Below are positions 44,348 to 55,409 of a stretch of 64,000 nt of DNA, piece after piece. Source of the stretch: Hericium rajendrae (lineage: Eukaryota; Basidiomycota; Agaricomycetes; Russulales; Hericiaceae); contig CM065888.1 in assembly GCA_033439255.1 (NCBI GenBank), positions 1,426,001-1,490,000 on the forward strand, given 5' to 3'. The first letter of the stretch is position 1; the number at the start of each line of letters is the position of its first letter. A model generated the notes under the pieces. It made no database searches and was not told the origin of the DNA. It saw only the letters and a program-made list of their open reading frames with translations. Position numbers and translations under genes: made by a program.

Positions 44348-47300
44348 CTGTGCTTTGCATCATGCAGGATCCTCGAGACCTGTGACCCAGTAGAAAGATT
44401 AGGTAACCACACGGCGACGCAGAGATAGAAGCTGCCCGGGCGTAAGCCGTCAATATGTCCCTCCAGAGTGGGGTCACGAAGCTCAAGATCCCGCAGGAGC
44501 GGCCTTAAAGTTTAGGACTTTGCCTTCGACCTGACGGCACGGAAATGCATTCCGACGACCCTCGGATGGTATTGCGAGAATGGCAGCATGATAGCGCTGA
44601 CGCTGTTCGTTGCCTCGGAAATTGACCTGCCTGCCTATCTCATGATACACGGGAACAGTCCTCATTTTTGGACAATGCTGCAATACCTGTGAAAACCGAT
44701 TGATTAACATACAATATTGCGCATGATATATCAAGCATTTACGAATTATGGAAGTGCATACGAGGTGTGTATCACCGGAGAAAACTGATCGCGATAGTCC
44801 GGACTTGAGAAATCGTGGTGCGACGCTTGCTTAAACAATGAGGGGAATGAGGAATGACATGCCATAGCGACAGCGGTGTTAGATTGTAGAGAGGATGGCG
44901 TGAAACGTTAATAATAGGCCCAATGCCGAAGTGACGGCGTGAACGTCCCGTGTCCCTTGCATTCGGCGCTGTTCTCATGAATCAATGTTATCTGATGCCC
45001 AATCAGCGCCAAATATTGAAACAGCAATCTCCTGCTGAGTCCAGTATTTTTCTCCAGCCCAGGCCAAGACACGATGTGCTGACAGCGGATGCAGCGAATC
45101 ACTCGCCAATTTTTCACATTGTTTCGCAACGTTGTGAGATAAAATAGCGCCCTGCCGTCCGATTCAGCGAGTAAGACATACGCACGTCATAGAGTTGATT
45201 ACTTACTTACGGCGGCCTAGTACGCAACGTTTGCGACATCCACGCAGACGCAAATGACAGGCGAGTCAACTGTCAACTATGCACAGTTTTAACGTCAGCA
45301 GGCTGATCTTCAGAGTACCGGTGGAGCTTGTCGCGTAAGACGAATGGAATCTTCCACGATAGTCCACGCCGATGTCGGAACAATTATGTCCTAATCCCTA
45401 ATACACGACTGTAGCCTCAACCCAAAATTGAAGGAGTGTTTTCAGGGTCTGCTTGGAGACTAGTCCTAATCGTACGCACTTATACCTCGAGAAAGAGACG
45501 GACTGGTAAGTGCACAAAGTAGCGGTCTCCGGTCGGCTTGATGAGCTTCCTCCCGCACTCGTCTGAGTCGTCATTACTCGTCCTGCCATTCAGGACTCTC
45601 AGATATCATGCTGGAATTCGATACCGCGCCTGTGATCATGACCATTCAAAAGAGCGCGATCGATGGGTGTGGTGAGTGTGTATATCGCGTTTCTGAGTAC
45701 AACAGGTCTCCTGACCAGTTTGCAGAGGGAAATAGGCTGCGGAAAACTAGATTCCTGGAACATGTCAGTGAGAGGGCCCAAGCTCCGATGACGTGAATTG
45801 GGAGATAGAGACAATGTGACATACATACTCTACGTCGTCAGGAGTCGAGACGGTGTTTCGGAAAATAAATACGAGTTCTGCCATCCCCATAAGTATCCCG
45901 GTTCTTGCAATGGTGGGTGGTTCCTCGTAGGTGACCCACTCTGGCCCACCAAAGGAAGTCAAAAATGACTCGAATTGCGAACCCTGACCTTGACATCCTA
46001 ATGGACAATGCCATGGCATTTTCTTCATCGGAGCCCTGGCCAAAAAGGGCGACGTAACCTGCGGCTATAGACCAATATTGCAGCAGATGGAGCAGACTTC
46101 GCACGCATGGATGAGTATTTACCTGTGTGCATTCAAGCTAAATGTTGAACCATGGTGTGTGCGAGCTTTGTCCCAGTGCAGATGATAAAGTTGCAAGTCA
46201 ACTTGTGTGAGAGTCCTCGGAGGAGGGCTGCGAGACGAAATTCCCACGCATCCTCGAACTGATCATAATTGAAAGCGGCAAATTCAAGTTTTCACCGGCT
46301 TTTTTCCAATTTCTCTCCCACTTTTCAATGCTGCTATCGCATAATCTTGAGACCAGCTAGACATTGAAGCTTGATGAGTCAGGTTATCCCTGAGATTTGA
46401 GGCTGAGAGGTAGCTGGTATCAAGGCGATCAGTACGTCTTTCCATGATTTTGTGGCCGCCTTTTCTGCTCCCTAGTTGTGCGAATTGTAGCCGGAGATCG
46501 TCGCTGTGCCTCTTCCTTCCTTTGTAGAAAAACTTGGTTCTACGCAATTGCGTGCTTTAGCTTTGCGCTTTGATTCTCGCTGTCGAGGCACTAGTAAATG
46601 GTGCTCGTACACGTCTGCCGATGCCCCAGCCAACTCTGCAGATGGCTTCAAAACTACCAACTGTACTTCCTTCCTTCTGGACAAGATGGTAAGGCCAATC
46701 CGGGCGCAGCTTGAAGACTGATTGATATCTGCATTTAGGCTCGTTTGGCGTGCACCAGTGCTGGACTTCCATATTACAAGCTGGAGCCAAATACCTGTAC
46801 CGACTCTGTACCGTTTTGTCGGTCGATCATTCTCATGTCTCTCTGGTTCAAAGAAGGAGAGGTCGAACAATATGCCGAAAGTAACTGCGCTAATCCACGA
46901 AGATGTAGGATTACGTTGGCTCGATGGCATCCTCCCCTAGAGAGCAGTGGTAAATTACTCAGAGGCAGCCTGGACGTCGGCCAATCTCTTTGTTCAAGAA
47001 GTGAAAGAAAGGTCTGATGCTGTCGAGATCTGGCCACAGATCTGTCAAAGCTGGTTGGATTAGGATCGGTACATCCGGAAGGGGGGAGATACATTGACCT
47101 GCAGATTCGTTCGCGCACGAAAAGAACAATAGCTGAAGACAAGCCCCTGCTCAGACGTAATTGGGGGTCAGAACAATAGAAACGCAACGTGATGGCATGA
47201 CGCTTTGTAACTGTGGACTTGCGGCGTGCCCTGCCACTTACGAGCTCAGCCCTCGCAATATAAGGTCTATCATCCGCTCTTCCTCTCATCAGTATTGCCG

Positions 47301-47423
47301 CTTGTCCTCCTTGGTCTCTACATTTTGACCTCTTTATAACCGGAAATCGTATCTCACACCTTTCCTGAATCTTACAATACGCAATCGGGATCTTCGTTAC
47401 GTCTGGAGCTCCGGTCAGACGAA
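44348..47423. other. Long gene-poor stretch
   Basis: About 3 kb with only short or overlapping ORFs on both strands. The part up to about 44520 may hold the missing 5' exons of the acyl-CoA oxidase gene. The largest ORF (46774-47289, minus, 171 residues) has no family resemblance and irregular composition. No tRNA, rRNA or transposon ends were recognised. The segment 47230-47420 should be the promoter of the F-box gene. Confidence 0.4.
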
Positions 47424-49212
47424 ATGGTTTATACGTGAGTCTACTCCCCTCTGTCTCAACAATATTCTATAGGATGACTGATCACTGGTTTCTACCGCTC
47501 AGTTCTCAACAAGCATACCCGCTATCTCCTTCACATACTATACTGCGCAGAAAATCGTCTTCCGCCGCCGCCGTTTCCATGCCGGGTCGTCAGGCGCTTC
47601 GAGCCGTGCAGAACTTCGAATTTGGCGGTTCGTTCGTTCTCGATCAGCGATGTCTGTGCTATATTGACGAGATTTGACCTCGCCAGATGCCGTCCCATCG
47701 TCAAAACCTCCAGTATCTCCGGAGGGTGTGAATGCCACCAGCGTTACGGACGCATTGGTCCAGGGACGTTTGAGCGGCGCTATACAATACCGTCTCCCAA
47801 CGGAGCTCTGGCGCATCGTCTTCTCTTGTATTGCCGGTCGCCCCAAGATTGCTTGGAGCCATTTTTTCAGGTCGTCAGAAACTACGTCAAGATGTCCCTG
47901 GACCCAAATGGCGCGTGCCCTAGTCCTCGTATGCAGATCATGGCATGCGATGGCGATCGACCTTCTATACGGCGATGTCGCATTAACGTCCCTGCCGCGC
48001 GCCTGCTTTTTCCATCTTACGCTGTCCAACTCCCCGCAGAAATATGGCCGCCTAATCAAGAGAATCTCAATCAGTTACATCAGCGAATACGCTGACACCG
48101 ACGGCATGTTCTTCAACTGCATGTCCGAAATCGTGTCACATTGCCCCCGTCTACAAAGCATTACAATGGGCCGGAACCATTTCAAGCCGATCCATGATTG
48201 GGAGGAAATTATGTCTAACGCTGCATCAAACATCATAGAGTTGCATTTGGACGACCACAATCATAAACGTAACGATTGGGGCCTTACTCTCTCTTCTAAA
48301 GACCTAGCGGCCTTATCGAGCTTTTCCAACCTCGAATCCTTGACGGTCCCTTGGCCAATGGATGCCATCTACCGTCAGGATCTTACCATGCCCCGCCTTC
48401 GCGATCTGACATTGTGCATAGTCAACAACGTCTGTCCAGGCCTCCCCCCACTGTCGTTGCCGAGTCTGCAAAATCTGACCTTCAGCTTGCAATATAAATG
48501 TTTCCTGACAACAGAGTGGACCGTGCCCGAAGGCGATTTGCACAGGATCTTCACGACCGTACTTGCGGCCTATGGGCCCCAGTTGCGACGCCTTCATCTC
48601 AACCCCGTGGACTGGGACGAGGGTTGGGGCGATCTCGTCATTCACAACCAGCTTCTTCTCGATTACTGCCCCTCTCTGGAGCACTTCATCACATACGCGG
48701 CAGGTGCTTCGAAACCGTCCCATCATGCGACGCTGCGCTGGGTCGATATGTGGACACTGCTCGCGGATTACAGCGAATCTGACTCGTTCATCAGCGAGGA
48801 TGCCATGACGGCTTGTGTCCAGGATCCAGCAAAGTTCCCCGCATTGCGGGGCTGTCGCTGTCTCAACATCTTCCTCAGCCCCCTTACGGATCTGCCTATC
48901 CTCATATCTCCCGAAGACCCTCTTCCTCGCGAGGATTTCGCTGTGGGATGGACGATACCACCGTTCCGCATTTCTCAGTTCAGTGATCAGATCAATTGGG
49001 AGGATCCTTACGAATACGACAGCGACTCGGACAGCTCTTTCAGGCTCTCGCCCTCGTCGGAGGACGATCTCGACGACTCCGAGTCTGACTCCGACTACGA
49101 AGAGTTTTCGGACGACGACGATACCACCCCCGAGCCAATTCGGTTGTCAGATGCGGAACCTCGCTTTGATATCGACCGATTGGCAGCAGGCATAGTGTTT
49201 TCTGTCCCATGA
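47424..49212 (+). CDS. F-box protein with leucine-rich region and acidic tail
   Basis: Three exons. ATG at 47424 (MVYT) is followed by a short intron ending at TATAG about 47474. The second exon has MTDHWFLPLSSQQAYPL and ends at NFEFG; a 56-nt intron joins to DAVPSSKPPVSPEGVNAT. The F-box is near RLPTELWRIVFSCIAG with the continuation LVLVCRSWHAMAIDLLYGDV. Leucine-rich segments follow (FSNLESLTVPWPMDAIY, LTMPRLRDLTLCIVNN, LPSLQNLTFSLQY). The tail is Asp/Ser-rich (DSDSDSSFRLSPSSEDDL). Predicted SCF ligase receptor; substrate unknown. It shares only the general plan, not close identity, with the F-box gene at 17-18.7 kb. The TTG at 47674 is not the start, because the frame is reached through the intron. 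Confidence 0.85.
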
Positions 49213-49589
49213 ATGGACTTTCTGTATTGATGTCTGTCATTGCGCTCGAGTACTGTTTACTTCTCGTATTCCGCACATTCCTCTACTTCAACGCTTTACG
49301 GTTATTTTATCTCATCCAGATACATCTCCCTCGCTTGCTGATATATTTTAAGTAGATAGTTCGACTATATTCTATACAAAAATATCCCAAGTATCTGTTC
49401 TTTATTTTGTGTGCCTCGAATCCTCTCACTACGTGGACCTCCTGGTACTACAGCACTATCCATGATACGCGAGGAGGAATGACGCAAGTACGCAAATAGA
49501 CTAGGGCCCAAAGGATCCCTCGTTGCAGTCGCGTATATCATCGACAGTCTCACATATAGCTCAACGTGAAGCACCAGTAGCCATCTTTC

Positions 49590-49770
49590 AAAACGAAGCA
49601 GCTTATGCCGACCGCTATGTCCCTCGCATTCATACCGTTTTCGCAGTTTGGTAGGAAGAGGTGGTGAAGGGGAAGCCGCATTGTGCGCCGCCATGGGCTG
49701 CAAGCAGGGTCTTAAGAGTTCTTGCATCGTGGGAGGAGACTGGTATGACTCGAGGGTGTAGTTACGACCC
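49590..49770 (-). pseudogene. Relic of an acyl-CoA oxidase gene (C-terminal exon)
   Basis: The plus-strand run CGCAGTTTGGTAGGAAGAGG at about 49637 and the next 100 bases line up with 42095-42215 inside the last exon of the acyl-CoA oxidase gene (CGCAGTTCGGCAGGAAGAGA), including the shared GAGGAGACTggta/GAGGAGACTactg end. Insertions and substitutions break the frame. No catalytic part of the gene is recognisable around it, so it is a decayed fragment of a duplicated copy. Confidence 0.5.
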
Positions 49771-50316
49771 CAGGTCTGTAATAGGCACCTGGGCCGCCGC
49801 CGGGCAGCGACAAACGGTCCGTGGTGGCTGCGAAGATGGCCGCTTCAAGGCAAGCTACGACACTACCGTGAAGACGGGCTCATGAGGTTTGAGACAAAAG
49901 ATATGTATAAAGTCATGTCCGTGACAGTTTTGGACCATAAGGTCGACTTCAAGTTCATAAGCATAGGAACATATGAACAACATTTTGATCTTCGGTTCTG
50001 TGGATCTTCTAACGATACGAGTGGTCAAACTCCTTCTGCCAGGTCAAAGAACGCACTGACTGTTTAAACCAGACTTCATCTTTGGAGGCGACAGACGTCC
50101 TGGCGCTGCACTTTGCAAAGTTTAACGCAATTTATACAGAAACACACCTCTATTTTCGCGGACCATACAGACGTTGCAAGGTGCCCATCGAGGCGACAGC
50201 ATCACGACACAGGCCTGTATCTCTGAACCCACACGAGAGCCGTGCGCAGACGAATCATGAAAGCATCACATCGCATCAGAGCAACATCACAAGGGCCCTA
50301 TTTCCTCTAATGCTCC
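49771..50316. other. Intergenic, possible further relic sequence
   Basis: No gene supported; it might hold further unrecognisable parts of the acyl-CoA oxidase relic. Confidence 0.3.
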
Positions 50317-50693
50317 CTAACTGAGTAGTTGAGACACCTTGGACGCCACGTCCGCTGATGACAGACCGTCCAGCTCGACATGCTTCTCCACGCCGCGCTC
50401 TACGCATATCGGTAAATGTCGAGAAGCACACGAGATGTACCGACGCACCAAAGCGCGCAAACGCGCGTGCAGGTGTGCCTGTTGCCTCACGAATGAGGAA
50501 GGGCAGGTCTGGGTTATGGTGCTTGATGACGGGGTAGGTCGACTGGATGAATTGCCTGGACACGCTGCTCGTGAGCACTCGTCTGTTTGAAGCAGAAATT
50601 TGCATACCGTGTACCAGCAGAAGCGGGGCCCGTTTGCGAGCACAAGATGCGGACTTCGCGCAGGGCGGGGGCGAATGCACGGGCGAACGACAT
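50317..50693 (-). CDS. NDUFA2: NADH:ubiquinone oxidoreductase subunit NDUFA2 (B8)
   Basis: Accessory subunit of mitochondrial complex I with a thioredoxin-like L51/S25/CI-B8 fold. Three exons: MSFARAFAPALREVRILCSQ through ASAGTR; a 51-nt intron; QFIQSTYPVIKHHNPDLPFL, IREATGTPARAFARF; a 49-nt intron; then ERGVEKHVELDGLSSADVAS and KVSQLLS. About 91 residues, as expected for the family. The NPDLPFLIRE block matches NPDLPILIRE of animal NDUFA2. Start ATG at 50693 gives the family's short basic N-terminus. Confidence 0.92.
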
Positions 50694-51052
50694 GGTGATG
50701 GTGTTGAAGCTGAAGTTCGCGCAGGATTGACGCGCCGGCGTCGGGTGAGGGGTGTGACTTCGTGTCACGCTGCTGTGGAAGTCTGTGGGTCCAAAAATCC
50801 CTAGAAACCAGAAATCAAATTCTTTGAGGTCTGAAAGCTCTTGAGAATATATCTCCTTTTTATTTCTTAGTAACCTTTCATACAAATGATTCGCAATCCA
50901 TGCTTGAACCATGCATCCAGTACACCTGTCACACGGGCGAGGATGTGACAGAAAGGCTGCAATGAGTGGCTTATGTCAGCATTTGTTCGTTGACAACATA
51001 CGTTGTGCTCGTGTTCACCGTTGACCTCATCGTGCTCGACGTTGCCGACACC

Positions 51053-52397
51053 ATGGATCCCGACCAGCAACAGGAAGATTGGGCAGCAAGCCGAAAGAAC
51101 CGTCTGCCGTCGTTCACGGAGGTGTTGCAGAGGCGGACACGGCCACCCGTCGATCTGTTCATGTTTTAGTACGTCGCGACCCCGCTCCCACACGATCATG
51201 ATGCTAACGTCGAGCGCTGTTTCTTGGAATATAGTTTGTTCTTGCAGAGAGAAGGTGCAGAGGACATCCTCGATTTCTGGCTCGACGTGCAGCAGCACGA
51301 GAACCTCTGTCGGGCGTACTTCAAGGATGTCCGCAAGTCGGGGCGCACCATCAAGGAGGACTGGCCGCAATACTGGGACTACGCACGGCGGCGTGGCTCC
51401 ATCTACGGCACTATTGTCGGAATGAGCCAGCCAAACATGGGCACGAAGCGCAGCACCGCGAGCACGGGCGAGATGCTCAGCGACCAGGAGAAGCAGCACC
51501 TCGTCGCCGACGGGGGACACTCGCGCCCGACCTCGCCCGGCGTCGACCCGCGCCTGCTCGCGTCAACCTCGCCTGCGACAGCCGTCGGCACCGACGAAGT
51601 GCCCCCGCGCTCCTCGACGCCGTTTTCGCTATCCGGCCGCACGCCCACGCTGTTCCACAAGCGCGCATCGCGCGCACCGACAATCATCCCACGCAGCGCC
51701 GCCATCTCGCGGATGGACCTCATCGCGTCGGCGGAGCGCATCTTCCTGCGGTACCTCTCGCCCGCGGGCGCGGCGCCCGGCGGCGGCGAGAGCCACGAGA
51801 TCTACCTCCCGCCGTCGCTGCGCGTGCACACGTTCCCGCTGAGCAGCACGCAGGAGCCGCGGTCGCAGAACGACCTGTCGCTGATGGCGCAGGTGCCGGA
51901 CATGTTCCATGCGCAGAAGGAGTACTGCTTCCGCGCGATGGAGCAGGACGCGTTCCCGCGGTTCTTGCGCGCGAAGGCGTTTGGGAACCTGACGCCGGTG
52001 TCGGCGCTCGTGCGGCTGGTCGCGGGGCTGATCGTCCTGTGGATCGGGCTCGCGGTCGGGTTCTCGCTGATCTTCCTGGACGTGCATCCCAAGTCAAAGC
52101 GCTTCTTCGTACGTGATATTGTTCCTGGTGGTGATAATCTAATATTCATGTCGTTCGCAGCTCTTCATCCCGTTCACCTTCGCCATCCTCTTCCTCATCT
52201 CGCACCAGTACGAGCTGGACCCGCTGCTCATTTTCTTCGGCCAATCCGAGACGACGCCCTTCCGCACGCTCACGATCCGCGAGCCGTACGTGAAGAAGCT
52301 GCTCCTCGGCCGCGCGGTCTGGGTGTCCATCCTCGTCGCGGCATGCACGACCGCGCTCTCTCTCATCTTCTGGGCCGTGCCTGGACACCGCCTGTAG
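51053..52397 (+). CDS. RAX1: RGS-domain membrane protein, RAX1-like
   Basis: Fungal RGS-like protein with C-terminal membrane segments, the architecture of yeast Rax1 (polar growth and bud-site choice). ATG at 51053 gives MDPDQQQEDWAASRKNRLPS. An intron (about 51168-51232) joins LFMFY to LFLQREGAEDILDFWLDVQQ, the start of the split RGS domain. A long Ser/Pro-rich insert lies inside it. The RGS half resumes at MDLIASAERIFLRYLS and ends ...MEQDAFPRFLRAKAFGNLTP. Three membrane spans follow: VRLVAGLIVLWIGLAVGFSL, FIPFTFAILFLISHQYEL (after an intron at about 52110-52159) and VSILVAACTTALSLIFWAV. About 425 residues. The identification rests on this domain order. Confidence 0.85.
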
Positions 52398-52816
52398 ACT
52401 ATTATGCCCCGCTTACGATTTCTTGCTGGCGGCGTCCAGTCCGATGACCACGATATGTATGGGATACCTGCGCAGAGGAAAGAAGAGGGCCGCTGCTAAC
52501 ATCCTACTTAATCCACCGTTCCCTTTCGCCGTCCGTACATTGTGTTTTCGTCCCCTTTCATACCCTACTTTATACCCTCGCCGGCCGCTCGTTTATCTAT
52601 CTGTCGTTCGCCCGTCTCGCATATTCCATTGCACTCTGGTTTGATATTTGAGTTATTATTTTATGGATCGTCTATGCGGATCTCATGCGTGAATGTGGGA
52701 TTGCGCCGCCATGGGTCGTAAGGTACAGGAAGTGACCACGATGGCGCTGCCGATTGTAACCTCTATGATGCGTACACTAGCCTACACGTCCTGGTCCTAC
52801 AATTGACGCGATGCGG
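52398..52816. other. Convergent intergenic region
   Basis: 3' flanks of two convergent genes; pyrimidine-rich, no gene. Confidence 0.35.
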
Positions 52817-54293
52817 TTACTGCTGCGGCTTCGCGAGCGGCGCCGTGGGCGCAGCGACGTGGTCGACGGCACCAGAGTCCCACTTGACAGTAACGCTGCC
52901 GTCCTGGTTGCCAAAGTACGCGGCCTTGGCCATGTGGCAGAACAGCCCGACCTCGACGACGCCGGTGAGCATCTTGATCTTGGCGAGGAGGGTGTAGGGG
53001 TCGCGCATGTGCACGGGATCGAAGGGGGCGTCGATGACGAAGTTGCCGTTGTCGGTGACGACGGGGCCGGCCTTGGCGGCGTGGGCCATGCGGAGGGCGG
53101 CGCGCGGGGAGCCGAGGGCGTGCACGTTCTGCAGGAGCTTGGCGTAGGCGAAGGGCGCGACTTCGATGGGGACGCCTTGCGTGTACTGTGCGGGCGTGAG
53201 TGGTCAGTCTGGGTGGGGTCAGGCGGGCACGCACGTTTGTACCGAGGACTTCGGAGTCCTTCCGGTAATCGGCGACGACGATGAAGGTGACGGCAGCTTC
53301 GGCGAGGACTTTTTCGCGCAGGTGGCATGCGCCGCCGCCTTTGATGCAGTTCAGGTCACGGTCGACCTCGTCTGCGCCGTCGATGGTCACGTCAAGCGTG
53401 GGGTATTGGTCGACGTCGCCTAGGAGCAGGCCGCCCTGGACGATGAGTTCTTTTGATTGGAAGCCTGCGAGAGCGGGTCAGATGGCCGTGAAGTGCGCGC
53501 GCGAGGGGAACTTACCGGTTGGGATGAACACGCGCTCACTGTTCACCTCCTGGCCCTGCGAGATGATGCGCTCAATGACGTAGGGGACAGTTGATCCTGT
53601 GGGTGAATCAGCATCACTCCTCTGGGTATTTCAGTCCCTTGCATGAAGGATGCATTCGCGCGGCCCGTGCGCTTCAGAGAGCGTCAATCTGATTGCGCTG
53701 AGCAGGCACGAGCTCAAGCATATCCAGATTCAAGCGCACGCGTCTGTCGTCGAAGGAACCTGTCGCCATGCCTGATGCGGAGTCGGCTTGCCCGATGCAG
53801 AACGCAGATCCGAATGGGACCAAAATACACGGCGTGTGCGGTGGGTTCAGCGAGATGCTAGCCGGTTTGGCGCACGCCTCACGAGGATCCACACCACACA
53901 GGCCCGTGCGACTAGCACCAATCTCTACATAAAGTGAAAGCCCAACTCACCTGAACCAATGCCAATGACCTGTAAAGTGACCAGACTGATCAGTAACGGC
54001 CGAGCGAGAGAGACGAAGCGTAACGAACCTTGTGCTCAGGCAGGACATGCTTGTCGACCGCTGTCCATGCCGCTAACCGCTTCGACGACTCGATCGCGCT
54101 CAGCTTGTGTGTCGCTTCCAGTTCAGAGTTATGAGCATGTCCGCAAATCTGCACGAACGAGAGCACACATACCGGCGTCGATGGTCGCCTGTGCATGGGT
54201 CAAAAGCGTGGAAAGAGTGTTGTCTGCGGTCGGACGCATGGGAGTCGTGTTTACGGGCGTGCTTTGGGTGAGTACAGGAGGCATGGGGGGCAT
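52817..54293 (-). CDS. RKI1: Ribose-5-phosphate isomerase (RpiA type)
   Basis: Interconverts ribose-5-phosphate and ribulose-5-phosphate in the non-oxidative pentose phosphate pathway; cytosolic. Exons: an N-terminal Thr/Pro leader ([20 protein letters not shown]), then [20 protein letters not shown], then [17 protein letters not shown], which holds the GIGSGST substrate loop. Next [40 protein letters not shown] with the DGADE motif, [17 protein letters not shown] with the KGGG motif, then [14 protein letters not shown] and a last exon to the stop at 52817 ([20 protein letters not shown]). About 290-300 residues. The start at 54293 is the first ATG; 54283 is nearly equivalent. Confidence 0.93.
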
Positions 54294-54759
54294 CGTAGGC
54301 GTCGTGGGATGCGAAGACGGTGTATCGATGGGCGACGGGCGGTTGATATAGGGTAATCAGGGCAACGAAAATTGAGTCAAATGAAGCATGTCCGTGGAGC
54401 GCTGCTCACGCATTTCGGGGCAAAACTGGGAACGGCATCTTTGCCGTCAGAAATCTGCTTCGGGTGGGAGTCCGACAGCGGTAAAAGGTAGAACAGATGC
54501 CAGGGTGCGTGGATGTTCGGGGACGAAGTGTGTGCATTTGGTGCGCATTGGTGCAGTAGTCCGATACTCGGAGGCGCAGGCATTGGGAGAGGATGAGGGC
54601 CGTCGAGGAAGAGGACGCGTCAGATCGACGACGCGCCATTGGTCCATATGGGTCCATGTTTGGCCACGGGCGCCTGTTCGACTTGCGCGTTGCCCACCAA
54701 TGGCCTGCGGCGATTTCGTTCGAACATACCGAGGGCAATGGTGAGACTTAGCACATTCT
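54294..54759. other. Promoter-side spacer of RKI1
   Basis: No gene supported; short ORFs overlap on both strands. Confidence 0.3.
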
Positions 54760-55409
54760 CTATTCTCTAAAGACACGGCCCTTGGACGCCACAGCATGCC
54801 AGTCTGTGGAGTTCAATTCTCGCTTAGCGCGCTCGGTCTCGCGCTTGACTCGTTTCACGGCCTGTTCAGGTCCAAGTCGTAGTTTACTGATCTGCTTTTT
54901 ACAGATTCTAACCGGGAAGTACGGCGCGCGACTGAAACAGCCGAAAACGCGTGAATCAGGTGTGTAGAAGTTGACTTCGCCGTCCGCGACGCCCTCCGAC
55001 ACTATTCGAGCAGGAGACCCACCCATTCCAGCGTCGCAACCTGGCGATAACGCGCCCCTCCTCGATGCGCGAGACGTCGAAAAGAACCCGCCGCTGCCGC
55101 CAACACTCCGCTGCTGAAGAAACTCCGCCAGATTTCCACGTCCGGACGCAGAATGCAGTCGCCGCGGGAACCTGCTGCACCCGTCGTCACGGCGGGCGAT
55201 GTGAAAGAGCTCGGACGTGCGATGCCCCAAAACACCCAACACCGTGAAGCCGCTGCCGGCGCGCAACCACACGAACTTCAAGGCGCTCGTCATGACGAAG
55301 ATGACGCGGAATGCGCGCCTAGGCTGCCCCACCGCACGTCGAACTTGACGATGACGCCCTCGCGGCGGATGCCTGGGACTCCGGACGGGGAATGCGGCGG
55401 AACGGGAGG
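54760..55409 (-). CDS. Possible terminal exon of a transcript crossing the repeat array
   Basis: An open stretch that follows the last intron-like cassette (55410-55464) on the minus strand and ends with a charged C-terminus (EQAVKRVKRETERAKRELNS, TDWHAVASKGRVFRE). PDSRVFGCFSRAPYFPVRI precedes it. No family is recognised. It starts within the repeated GGGCGTCATCGTCAAG element, so it could be the unique end of a repeated-exon gene or merely an ORF in GC-rich DNA. Confidence 0.3.

Noticed and set aside
44483-44734. 83-residue minus-strand ORF as start of the acyl-CoA oxidase
   Set aside because: Its frame does not lead into the recognised exon at 44287-44347 without an unsupported join, and it does not resemble oxidase N-termini.
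46774-47289. 171-residue minus-strand ORF
   Set aside because: Composition is irregular, no family resemblance, no splice context, and it overlaps the promoter region of the F-box gene.
51629-52087. Long Arg-rich minus-strand ORF antisense to the RGS gene
   Set aside because: Produced by the high GC third positions of the RGS exon; the sense strand has a full domain set.
52777-53390. Overlapping Arg/Pro-rich ORFs in other frames of RKI1
   Set aside because: The isomerase frame has all family motifs; the others are shadows.
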